Shown here in pieces: positions 10,881 through 21,131 of a stretch of 64,000 nucleotides of DNA. The translations under genes and the position numbers were made by a program. Source of the stretch: Gracilaria domingensis (Eukaryota; Rhodophyta; Florideophyceae; Gracilariales; Gracilariaceae). The stretch lies in contig VCMS01000063.1 of assembly GCA_022539475.1 (NCBI GenBank), positions 62,001 through 126,000 on the forward strand, read 5' to 3'. Each line of letters begins with the position of its first letter. Position 1 is the first letter of the stretch. The notes under the pieces were generated by a model. It was not told the DNA's origin. It worked only from the letters and a program-made list of their open reading frames with translations, and did no database searches.

Positions 10881-11472
10881 GATCTGATGTTTAGGATAAC
10901 TTCGGAGAAAGCATTTAATTTCAGGAACAAAGGAACTGCGACATGTGAGAGGAGACGAGGCGCATTACCAGAAGTACGGCTCATGCAGTTCACTTCCCTT
11001 CGGTCCGAATTGAACCTATCAGAGGATGAAGCTGCACGGGCTGCACATTTTCCTTCACACCGCGAGAATGTTCAGGTGACATGTGTTTCGCCCTCTCCAA
11101 GTGACCACTGTTGCAAGCTGGGAATTTCCCTCGCCAAGTTTGAAGATTTGGAGTTGCAACGAACCTATCACGCTTGTGCTCACACTTCCAGAACACGATT
11201 CAAGAGCAACCGCATCGCACACTGGCTCTCTCTGGTCGTCGAAAGTTGAAAGGTATACAGTCTTTGTAAACAATCCTTTGTGTGACGACAACCATGGCAA
11301 AGTTGCGTGAATCGTTTTCAATGGCACGGTACCTCTTCCACAGGGGTGCTCGTTCAAAACATATAGCACGACTGCGTTCAAATCGTGTTCTTTGGCATAG
11401 CTTCGCCCATGTCATGCTGTTCGCAGCAGCGAAACGCCGCATGGCGACGGGTTACTGTGTGACGAGATCCTA
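10881..11472. other. Convergent intergenic region, no gene seen
   Basis: Small overlapping frames on both strands, none with family character. Confidence 0.4.
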
Positions 11473-13581
11473 TTACGGACGACCAAAGTCTATTCCTGCA
11501 AGCAGGAATCGTGCTCCGCCGATACGCGTGGATAGTTCCGAGAAAGAACTCCAATAACTTCCACGCAACGATAAACACTTCGCTAGCAGTAGGATGTCTG
11601 CAAGTGCAAAAGGTAAACAGTCTCTATCTCGACTGTCGCAATGTCTTGGAGTATAAAATATGCGCGATGGGAACTCATGCTCCAGCTTTGCAAACACTTC
11701 CTTTTGGTCAGCCGCGACATAAAACAATTGATCTGCGGTCTGCTTCCGCATTTCTTCAACGAACGTATCCACCTTCGTCAGATTTCTCCAATAGTCCGTG
11801 GTTCGTGATGACTCTTCCGAATAGTCAGTTGCGTTGATCCCGCTGATATCCGTCTTAATGTTCTTCCCCCTAATATGAATGCCAATCATATTAGACAATG
11901 GATAACTCGAGAACCTTTCAACAAGTCGTACCACATCAACATGAGGGGATAGGGTTCGCAGTACTTGCCAATATGAGCTGGTTGTTCTTATTATGAAAGG
12001 CGTGACCGGAGACTGAATAACATAACATGTTGAAACATAAATGTGACGTTGTCGATCATCAAGAACAGGTTGCTCGGATGAGGTTACTTTCACGCCGTTC
12101 ACTCTCATAAAGTTGTACCATTTCACATCCTTCATTTTCCGATCTTTCTTTTTGTTTAAGGCGAAAGGCCATTCTTCTCCAGGCGAAAACGAATTGCTTA
12201 CGACGAACTCGTCACTGGCGACAAATAAATCTGTGAACCGGCAGTTTAGATGTTGATCAGGGACCCATATGAGTACCAAAACTCTCCCAGTCCTTCTCGC
12301 GAAGGCCATGGCAGAGCCAAGAGCTCTTAAGCGATTTCCGAGGCCATATTGGGTATGTACGAACATAATTCTAGGAGTTTTCACTCCTCGCCTCCTCTTG
12401 CTTTCGAGTTTCAGCAGTAATAGTTTTCTTTCCAGTTCGCCCATTCCCCTCCAGAGCATTTCGGGAATGTCGTAGTCTTCATGAAGCTTAGAATCTGTTC
12501 TCTTTATCTTTCTTGTTTCTCGATGACGACCGAGAATAGATGCACGGGATACTATGTGTGGGGCAACACCTGCTATGGGACGTAACTGATCTTGGAATAA
12601 ACCCTCTTGGAGAGTCCTGGGAGCATACCTTGACCACACAACTTCAGATAATGTTAGTGAGACATGAGTGTCGAGTGCTGCCAAATTATCCAGCGTTGCT
12701 ACATCCTCAGTGTTCCCAATCCTCGGCAATGTCTCGAAGTAATCCTGGGCAGGAGCTCTACTGTCAGAAACGTCCGTCGTTTCCGAGGTATTTGCATCGG
12801 TTAAACTGTTTGGAGCGACAGCGTGAACAACCGTGAATTCTGCCCAGTCGCTAACAACAGTTTGGTTTTCCCCGTGGAAGTCCAGCATTGGGATTCCGAG
12901 TGGGACAAAGATTGCCTCGTCTAATAGGGCTCCATGCGGTGACAAATCCAAGAGATGAGGAATACTAATTTCATCAGCGACTTCAACAAATATGACGGCG
13001 ACTCGGCGTGTAACGCGAGCATACGTGATAGCACTCGCAATAGCACGGAGACATGGATAAAGTCTGCATTTGGTGATGTGAACAAAAAGTGCGCGGCGGC
13101 TTGGTGTTGCCAAAACGCTATTCGACGCTGCCGTAGACATCATCAGAAAAAGATCATGCTGCTGTTCTGGGGTCATGAGTCGAAGATAGCGATTTGGAAC
13201 AGAGTGGAAACGATGCAACTGGCGGTATACTGCAGATGAGCCCTTCTCTTCCGTCAGAAAGGCATAACCCGCCGGGGTTGAAGATAACGCTCCTTGAGAA
13301 GACTCAGCACCGAGCAAAAAGGCGAAGATCAAGAAGGAGATTATTATTATTAAGGGTGTCATTCTTTCCCAAACGCCTCGCTTCGCTCGACTGAACAAGT
13401 GGCGCAATCTAGACCCTTTGAGACATGTAAATTGCACAATCGGTCCATCTTTGAAGATGTAGGAGTCTCTAATGCGCATGGTGATGGAAGAACTATTCCA
13501 TGAAGAAGTCCATGAAAAACGAAAGCGACAAGTCTGTTTCGGATACTGGTTTCCAGTCGCAGGTTTTGTAGAAGCATTCAT
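11473..13581 (-). CDS. Golgi glycosyltransferase of the GLGNRLR (fucosyltransferase-like) type, duplicated domain
   Basis: About 702 residues from the ATG at 13581. A type II membrane topology is suggested by a basic tail (RLRHLFSRAKRGVWER) before a hydrophobic anchor (TPLIIIISFLIFAFLLG, about residues 75-92). The C-terminal half carries HTQYGLGNRLRALGSAMAFA, then TGRVLVLIW and GIHIRGKN, the nucleotide-sugar and catalytic motifs shared by NodZ/FUT8-like and plant O-fucosyltransferase-like proteins. The N-terminal half repeats the fold: VHITKCRLYPCLRAIASAI then YARVTRRVAVIFVEV, with GLGNRLR lost, so it is probably a non-catalytic copy. Role in wall or extracellular polysaccharide or glycoprotein synthesis is inferred; donor and acceptor are unknown. 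The start could also be the ATG just before the anchor. Confidence 0.75.
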   Translation of the reverse strand: MNASTKPATGNQYPKQTCRFRFSWTSSWNSSSITMRIRDSYIFKDGPIVQFTCLKGSRLRHLFSRAKRGVWERMTPLIIIISFLIFAFLLGAESSQGALSSTPAGYAFLTEEKGSSAVYRQLHRFHSVPNRYLRLMTPEQQHDLFLMMSTAASNSVLATPSRRALFVHITKCRLYPCLRAIASAITYARVTRRVAVIFVEVADEISIPHLLDLSPHGALLDEAIFVPLGIPMLDFHGENQTVVSDWAEFTVVHAVAPNSLTDANTSETTDVSDSRAPAQDYFETLPRIGNTEDVATLDNLAALDTHVSLTLSEVVWSRYAPRTLQEGLFQDQLRPIAGVAPHIVSRASILGRHRETRKIKRTDSKLHEDYDIPEMLWRGMGELERKLLLLKLESKRRRGVKTPRIMFVHTQYGLGNRLRALGSAMAFARRTGRVLVLIWVPDQHLNCRFTDLFVASDEFVVSNSFSPGEEWPFALNKKKDRKMKDVKWYNFMRVNGVKVTSSEQPVLDDRQRHIYVSTCYVIQSPVTPFIIRTTSSYWQVLRTLSPHVDVVRLVERFSSYPLSNMIGIHIRGKNIKTDISGINATDYSEESSRTTDYWRNLTKVDTFVEEMRKQTADQLFYVAADQKEVFAKLEHEFPSRIFYTPRHCDSRDRDCLPFALADILLLAKCLSLRGSYWSSFSELSTRIGGARFLLAGIDFGRP

Positions 13582-15045
13582 ATCGAAACGCTGTCGAGGC
13601 ACACCAAAGACGACATACACTGGTACTTGTTCCAGACTGAACGTATCTTCGCACTCCACACGAACGAGGTGAACTTGTTCTTGCCGCAGTGCTGTCAGCG
13701 GTCTTGAGTCACTCGAACACCAGAAGCCAGTCACCTGTTCTTATCGATGGAGGAGGTCTATTCCTTGGAAGGAAGGGAGCTGCGGATGACTGGTGCAGTC
13801 ACTGCTCGGAGGAGTATGACTGCAACGCGCGGTTATTAGTTTGGAAATGCTCAGAGAAGTATCGATAAGACTGCATGTCAGTAAATGCTCCGCACAGTCG
13901 TAGACATACGCATATAAGAAGATATCAGGCACGGCCACGGCGCCGAAACTTCAAAGATTTGACATCCTTGGCTTCGGGCGAAAACCAATGCTGAGGTTGA
14001 AAAGCAACACTGAACCAGCCGCAAGTTTGAAAAAGGTTACCAAGAGTGGGTTTCTCACAAGCTAGACCGACACGGTGCATTACCCAAGGGTACAATCTGA
14101 TGTAGACCAGCCCGATTTTGACGTTCAAATCGTGCAGATGAGACACTTCCGTAAAACGGCGCTTACGAGTGAAACAGAGTGAACAGGCTTAACACTGTAG
14201 AGGGACAAAAGGGGAAGTTAACCTACCCCATGTTCATGACCAGAGGGTACTAAGGGTACGCCATCACCTGGATTGTCAGCAGGCAAGGTCAACATGAGTT
14301 TGAAGGTCGACGGAAAATTCCCTCTGTAGTGTTAACCCTCTCCCCTGTATCACATTCAGTGGGACTTTTCACGTCCCTAGCACATCATGATATGTCTAAG
14401 TGCAATGCGAGCCTTTCGATTACGATGAAAAAGCGTGGTAAACATGGTGCAGTTGTCCCTGGTGCTGTCGACAGCGCACCACTTTCTGCTTGCTGCCATC
14501 TACCAGCACGGCATGGTAAAAGGGCTAATCTCTTGTCTTTAGGGCTGCTGGGATTACCAGTGTGTGAGCAGCGTCTCACGAACTTGATGGGGGAAGCTTT
14601 CACTCCCAGCTGTCAAACGGTCCACATATAAACCCAAACAATAACGACTGTGCGGTGAACAGAAGTGCTCACAAAAGTTCGAAGTCCAACAAATCGAACT
14701 AGGCCCCATAAGTTTCCATTTCATTACCACCACTGCTCGGAGGGGGAAGAGATATGTACGTGAAGAAGACCCGACCTACTGCAGAAAACGTCCCGCCCAA
14801 GGTGTTCATGGGCTAATCTGATAGCCCTAGAACTGCCCTACGAAAAAAACGAACAATAAGAAGCACTACAAAGCCATCGAGTGCTACCTGCCCCTGTTAT
14901 GGCAGTAGTACATTTTCAATTTCCGTTTACGAGTGCGATAAGACTCATGAACCCGCACATCCACCTTTGACGATCATTTAAGAACGAATGAAGCAAATCA
15001 GATTATTGTTCCTCAGCCAAGCAGAGCAGCAGGAGTGCGGAACGT
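13582..15045. other. Intergenic, no gene seen
   Basis: 1.46 kb with only short frames. A near match to the TACCAAGGGTA motif with one inserted C lies at 14081-14092. Confidence 0.4.
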
Positions 15046-17223
15046 CTACTGGCATGGATCTAGGTATTTTGGGCGCTTCTTCGGAGGCACGACCATATGT
15101 CTCCCATCCCTTTCAACCATGTCCGATCTCTGACGCCTGAGAAGGACTTCCCGTCTAACCTGTACGGCGATCTTTTCAGCAATGCGCTTGCGATGAGATT
15201 CAGATACAACACCTGTTTGTATAGTAGGTCCCTGGTTTGATGCAACATTTGAGCATGCGGAAGAGAGAAACTGTTTCTTGCCGAACTTTCTAGTATCATG
15301 AAAGTCATAGCCTTCGCTTAGCGAAGGCGGATTAGAATTTGGTCCGCCGATAGTTCCAATCGCATGTGATGCTTTGCCAAAGTTCTGAATCTGACGCCCT
15401 TCCATTTCCATTCTCGGTCGCGTGTGCACAGAATCCCACCTCGTCGAAAACTGGTGTTCTCCTGAGTCGTTGCTCTGATTGACTAGAACTCTTGCCTTCT
15501 TCTTGGGTGCACCAATAACTGCTTGTTGCCCACCTTCCATTGGCTGTCGCTCGCGCCCAGTCCCAGCATATCTTCCAAAGCGCTTCTGACTGCCAGTAAA
15601 TTCCTTCCGATTCCGTTCCAGCTTTGGCGCCATTGCGACGGCGCGGTTCTCAAGAATATTTTCACCTGGTTCACCTCCATTACTCTGATCAACCATCATA
15701 CTTTCTGTTCGCCCTTTTCCAGTTTCGTTCTGCCCGGCTGCCCTCCTAGGATCCCCGGAGGTCGTTTGGTCATGAACCCTGTGAGCTGACGAGCTAGGGC
15801 CAAATTTGTCGACAAATCCTGGCTTCTGGCTTTCACCATTATTAGTAGACGGAGGAGGATGCCTCTTAGCAATTGGCGAAGAAGCATCAGTGTCACTCTC
15901 TCCGACGCTGTCCTCGGGTGCAGAATGATGAACGTTGACCACCTTGTGATCGACTTCTACCTCGTTTGGCCGTGTTCGTAAAACCTTTTGGCGTTGACGC
16001 TCTGCTGACGAATTCGATTTTGCTATTCTTATCGCATCAACATCCGGTGATATGGGTGAGAGCACTTCATCCCTTTCCCCATTCTTGTACTCTTCGTTTT
16101 CATTACTTTTTAGCTCCGAATTTCTTTGCTCGTCTCTGTTTTCGTCCTCATCCCCGTCACTGTGAGGGGCACCTGACTCCGAAGAATACTCCGGTACTTG
16201 CTTTCGAACATCAGTCGACTGCTGACAACGAGAGAGGAGATCCATCACCTTTTGTTCAGAGAACAAACCCTTCCACTCAACGCGGTCCAAGGTGATACCA
16301 ACTTCCCTTTCCATAAGAACGCGGAATGAAGTCTCAGCTTGGACAGCAAAGGGCTGCATAAATCCTCTCAAGTCGCCAAACTGTTGGGCTATACGATCAT
16401 GTGTCATAACACACATTTCACATACGAGTTGGGCAAACCATGCAATAGTGCGTTCCTGCACGTCGGTGATGCGCACCGCGAATTCTGTTTGGCGCCCCCA
16501 TCTTCTAAGCCTGGGCGGAATTGGCTTTTCCTTCTCATGGTAAAGTTCGGCAACGTTGGTCTTGATCACTCTGACGGCGGTTTCCCAGCCCTGTCTGATA
16601 TCCTGGGGGCTGTTAGGTTCTTCAGGAGACATAGAGGCGGTGCAGAAGCTGGGGCTACTGAAGCGTTTCCAAATTTCAATAGCTCCTGAAGGTGAATGAC
16701 AGTGAGAGCTTCCAATCCATCCACACAGTGTTGCTGAGAAGGCAGCCATGATAAAAAGAAGCTGCAGAATGCGACTTCTAGAGTCCCAGTCAAAGCGAGA
16801 TGCTTCCTTCCATAACCCTGCCCTTAAACGAGAGTTCTTGTCAATGGCTACTTGCTCTTCAGCGTCGTCTGAAATGACGAAAGGTGGGATGAAAGCAATA
16901 TTGAGGACCCCCCCATTTTGTTTGATACTTCCATCCGCCTTCATGTATTCCCTGTAGCTATACACTCTCAAATGCCTGTATCTATGAAGAGTTTGCATGA
17001 CTTCAGGCATGACACATAAACCCGAAAGCTTAAGAAGGCGAACACAAAGTTTTTTGCGATGACAGAGCTTTTCACATACTTTAAGTAGCATTTCTTCGTT
17101 GTTAGACTGAGTGGGACGTATGACCAACTCATTATGTTCCAGTATACTGCGAAATCGTTTGAGCAAACGATAGAGGTTGCTCTTGTTTGGGGGTGGAAAG
17201 CCTTTGCGTGTGCTCATATCCAT
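15046..17223 (-). CDS. Unknown protein, probably nuclear, with long disordered region
   Basis: 725 residues from the ATG at 17223. I do not recognise the family. The N-terminal 250 residues look folded and helical (SNLYRLLKRFRSILEHNELV, KLCVRLLKLSGLCVMPEVM); spacing of leucines loosely recalls a TFIIS-N/LW-type helical bundle, a weak inference. A second helical block covers about 270-370 (RLRRWGRQTEFAVRITDVQE, AWFAQLVCEMCVMTHDRIAQ). The rest is hydrophilic, rich in Ser, Glu and Asn, with basic clusters PKKKAR and PPKKRPK that could be nuclear localisation signals, and a basic helix near the end (VRREVLLRRQR). The frame continues upstream of 17223 only through non-ATG codons. Confidence 0.75.
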   Translation of the reverse strand: MDMSTRKGFPPPNKSNLYRLLKRFRSILEHNELVIRPTQSNNEEMLLKVCEKLCHRKKLCVRLLKLSGLCVMPEVMQTLHRYRHLRVYSYREYMKADGSIKQNGGVLNIAFIPPFVISDDAEEQVAIDKNSRLRAGLWKEASRFDWDSRSRILQLLFIMAAFSATLCGWIGSSHCHSPSGAIEIWKRFSSPSFCTASMSPEEPNSPQDIRQGWETAVRVIKTNVAELYHEKEKPIPPRLRRWGRQTEFAVRITDVQERTIAWFAQLVCEMCVMTHDRIAQQFGDLRGFMQPFAVQAETSFRVLMEREVGITLDRVEWKGLFSEQKVMDLLSRCQQSTDVRKQVPEYSSESGAPHSDGDEDENRDEQRNSELKSNENEEYKNGERDEVLSPISPDVDAIRIAKSNSSAERQRQKVLRTRPNEVEVDHKVVNVHHSAPEDSVGESDTDASSPIAKRHPPPSTNNGESQKPGFVDKFGPSSSAHRVHDQTTSGDPRRAAGQNETGKGRTESMMVDQSNGGEPGENILENRAVAMAPKLERNRKEFTGSQKRFGRYAGTGRERQPMEGGQQAVIGAPKKKARVLVNQSNDSGEHQFSTRWDSVHTRPRMEMEGRQIQNFGKASHAIGTIGGPNSNPPSLSEGYDFHDTRKFGKKQFLSSACSNVASNQGPTIQTGVVSESHRKRIAEKIAVQVRREVLLRRQRSDMVERDGRHMVVPPKKRPKYLDPCQ

Positions 17224-19011
17224 AGCTACCAAAGTGTGTGATAAGCTGAAGAGTGAAAAGTTGGGACGCGATAGAGTAACAATAGCAATCAGGGGACTTT
17301 CTGCGTGTGCGACAATGACGATGAACGAACGCAAACGGTGTGTTCAGCTTATGGAGAGAAAGAGGCGAAAACTTGACAGCGTAGCAATAAGAGGTTGAGA
17401 TAGAGTGCAACAATGCTGTTGTTGAAAAGGCGAAAGAGGAAACATACGTTAGGGGCAAGAAGAAAGTTTAGGCTCGAGCACGTAGGGTAGCTACGAATAC
17501 GAATCTAGGAGGCAGTAGGATCTTTCGGTAAACAAGAGGGACAGCTGCTGTTTTATCCATTCGAAATTGAAAAGGAATATGTTTTGGTCCGATGATATAA
17601 GATATCTGTTGCAGCTCTCAAATCTCGATTTTTCGCAACTCAGCCGCAACTCAATCAGGAACTGCAGCCCAAAAGGCATACAGCCGGGGCCTAGGCGGTC
17701 CAATTCATTTTCTCTTGTATGAACTCTTGGTACGGTTAATGAGTTTAGCTACGGCAACTATCGCTATCGTAAGCTAAGTCACATGGAGGCCATCATATCG
17801 TTTGGAATTCGGTTGCTCTTTCGACCTCTGTGCTTTTTCGAAAGGTCACCATACAAAACCCCCCTTTCTCTCTCTAGTACGAACATGATTGACAGAGCTC
17901 TACCTATAAAAAATACAGGAGAAAATTGGGATATCCTTGCACCTGTTGTCGTCGGCAAGAAAAGCTTCCCCTATGACAAACTCTTTTCTTCTCCCCTCTT
18001 CCTTCCAACAAGCAAAGCTGTTTTGAATCCATTATTGAAACAATTATTGCAGAACAATCATTTCCATTTCAGGAGAGGATAGATGTCTCTTGAACCATAT
18101 TAGACATTTCCCATTTTCGGTGTGGTGAATTTCTTGCCTCAATTGCTGTTTTTGCATGCTTCCGCCTCCATTTAAATCCCGGCGATATCGCCCCCTTCTG
18201 TAATTATCTTCGTCGATTCGCAGCATGGGAACAGGACTCAGTAGCTTAAATAACATGTAGAAGACATCCTTTACATAGAATGGCCAGTTTGGGCTTGACC
18301 GATAAAAGTCGGCTAGTCACAAGAAAGGAGAAGAAGAAGAGTTCATCGTTTGCGTTGTTGTCATTTCTTCGCGAAATTTGTCCTTACTATGTTTTCAGCC
18401 TATATAGATAAAATATGGTTTTGTAACCTTACAGATAACAAGCACTCTTGGTATTCTTCCTCTCCATCACCACATGTTTGGGCAAGGAAGCATGGAATAC
18501 AGCTCGACTTTTCGAAGAAGTCAAAAAACATTCTCCGGACTATGTCTAAGTCTTTCTCGAAAGCTGATGGCTTCCAAATAGAGATTCTTGCAGCGTTAGT
18601 AATTGTGATTGGAGAGAGGAAGCGAAAAGGGATCCCAGTAGTTTACATTAAGTATTGATTATTGTTGTTGCAGAGAAGGACGTGGGCAACAAACTGTTTC
18701 ATTGCCAGTGTCTCCATCTGTGATTTCAGCATCTTTCGGAATAATACTTTAACCGAACTACCTCGTGAACGAGCTCGATTTTCTCAGAAGCAGGAGGACT
18801 GTCTGGCTCTGAAGCATTGTTTGACTAATGGAATACAGCTGATTTTCTCCTGGTGAGGTTGTCTTCAATAGTTTAGGTCCTTTGCCATAGGCAGAATGGT
18901 TCAGATATCAAGCGAACACGGCGTCAAGGAAAAAGGTTGATATCGATTCAGCAAGACTCACAACAGCATTTAATGCTTGCTTACAAAAAGGTTTATATTC
19001 GGCGTTACTTT

Positions 19012-19027
19012 CGTAATAATTATTACG
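19012..19027. repeat. Perfect 16-bp palindrome
   Basis: CGTAATAATTATTACG equals its own reverse complement. It lies in AT-rich non-coding DNA. A second small hairpin (GTAGCC-GAA-GGCTAC) follows about 25 bases later. Confidence 0.6.
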
Positions 19028-20580
19028 TCAGCTTCCCTTTTTCAGTTAGTAGCCGAAGGCTACCAAGCACACTATCAGATGTTTGTGGGCCTCAAGGATA
19101 TGTAGTTTTTCGAACACAAATTTCTTGTATCCGATATGGATTGTAACAAGGGATTGTCAATATGCCCAAATACTGCTGAATGTACGCAAGTTGCAGCGTG
19201 GCCATGATTTCTAGGTGAATTCAATCCTTTTCGCTTTGATGGTTGGGCTTGTCACCTCGATTCGTTTCTGAAGTGGCCATTGGTGCTGTCCAAATCAGAT
19301 TGTGCTTTGTGGAGTTACAGTCAAATGGTGACCATTCAAAAGTTGTCAATTACCCTGGTCCACAAGCTATGGACCTTACAGAGAAAATCATTCTGCGCAC
19401 ATCATGATTTGATTGACTGCGTGTACGTGTTCGCACTCTACTAGGATGTATGAAGACTGTGGTACTATGCAACTTCAAGAGAAATGCAGATATCTATGAT
19501 GAAAGCTGCAAAGCTAGTCTTAAGAGAATTGTAACAATTTCATGTCTCGTAACTAAACCAGAATTTGCAGCTACTAGCATCGCCTTGAGCCTATCATGAA
19601 TGTGCCCACATAGATGTACATGACATGTACATTGTTCACATCTTTTCACAAGTTCCAGACGACCGAAATCGACAGAGCTATTTCATTTCATAAGTGGCCT
19701 ATCGTTTTGATCGCGGTAATTATAAGAGCAGTCACTACTATCTTTGTACCCTTAAATAAAGGTCCGGTTCGTTCGTTGCACCATTGGTAATCATCATCTG
19801 AGTAAGGCTCAACTTGATTATGTGCAATGGACCTTGACCAATATTGGGAAGGCAAATCCATCGTGTGGCTTTTTTGAGTGCTCGAAGACCCCATTCCGTA
19901 GTCCACGATGACTTACCGTGAGTAGGAGCGCAGAGCTTCTGCCGAATACCCGGGGCAGACCATTCTGCGGTCACCGTAGTAGCTGGCAACGAGAGAAACG
20001 TGAAGGTGTTGGGAGTGTGATGCGTAGAGTTTGAAGCACGTAAGCCTCGAGATTTGAGGATGTACAGGGCCAGAGAACGACAAAGACTTCTTTTCGGGTT
20101 CGCGACAGGGTCACCGTTAGCGGAGGTCGGGTGGCACGGCAGCGGAAGTGGGGAACAACTGACGCGTTTTATTGGCGTCGTTACAAGCTTCAGCTAAAGC
20201 AGCACATTGTCGTCTTTTCTAGCAGGTTTGGACCCTCTACGACCTGCGGCGATCTCCGAGGCGATCTACGATAGGCGACTGAGAAATCGCTGGCGCTTGG
20301 GCCTGGTGTGTTGTTTATGTCGCAGGTGAAAGGGGCCAATTCAACGTCGTCCACCTCGCCCAGATGCTGGCACACATTGCTCAGCCCGTTGTGCATCATC
20401 ACCAGGTGTGATTGCAGCTTCTTGGCTACACTGTCTGGTGTGTGAAGGCTGACCAGCGATTACGTCGAAGCAAATTCTGGTGTGACTGATAGCCATACAA
20501 CATCAAGCCGGTGTGTTTGATCTCAACAGACGAAGAGGACTGACTGACTCCCGGCTGCTCTTGTACATGCCATATGATGA

Positions 20581-20674
20581 TCTGTACGTGTAGCTGTTTT
20601 CGGGAAGCCCTACACGTACAGAGTCTGTACCACAGACTAACCCGCTTACAGTTTGGGGGTACGTGTACACGTAC
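20581..20674. repeat. Cluster of three palindromes
   Basis: Hairpin 1: TCTGTACGTGTAG at 20581-20593 pairs perfectly with 20610-20622. Hairpin 2: AGTCTGT-ACC-ACAGACT at 20622-20638. Palindrome 3: GTACGTGTACACGTAC at 20659-20674 is self-complementary over 16 bases. All are built on GTACGTGTA-like words and sit about 460 bp upstream of the transporter start. Confidence 0.7.
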
Positions 20675-21131
20675 ACGATACTATATGAGCCCAAGATGCA
20701 TTATTTTAATCCTAATCCAAGTTTTGGAGGTGATCATCGCGTGCTCTCCGCGCGCCAGGGCCATTCTCGTGCTGGTGGATCTTCATCTCCAGCTGGGAGA
20801 ATTGCCGCATGCGGTGCCTTGATGCGTGATGCCGGGTGCACGCTACGCATTGTAACAGCTGCTGATGAATCTGATGTGCTTATCTATCCCTCATGGACCA
20901 CGAGCACAAACGTTCAACTTCTTCATAGCCGTCGTCGAAACCGCATTTTTTGGTACTTAACCTAACACTAACACTCGTTCTTCACTCCGCTAGTGATCAC
21001 GAACCCTAAAAGAGCTTCAGCCAAGTCATCCCGTACTCTGTTTTAGAAAGATCTGACTTGCTGCCTCGTAAGGAGATCATCAGAAGGTAGAGATCTGAAA
21101 GTCACTTTCTCAGCAGCGGAGATGTTGGAGA

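Larger units (their letters stand above)
17224..21131. other. Long gene-free stretch with several palindromes
   Basis: 3.9 kb in which no frame looks like a protein. It holds a 16-base perfect palindrome at 19012-19027 and a palindrome cluster at 20581-20674. Promoter sequence for the transporter at 21132 must lie at its right end. Introns could hide a small gene here; I could not build one. Confidence 0.4.

Noticed and set aside
14329..14631. 100-codon plus frame in the 13.6-15.0 kb gap
   Set aside because: No family match, an overlapping frame on the other strand is equally long, and composition is not protein-like.
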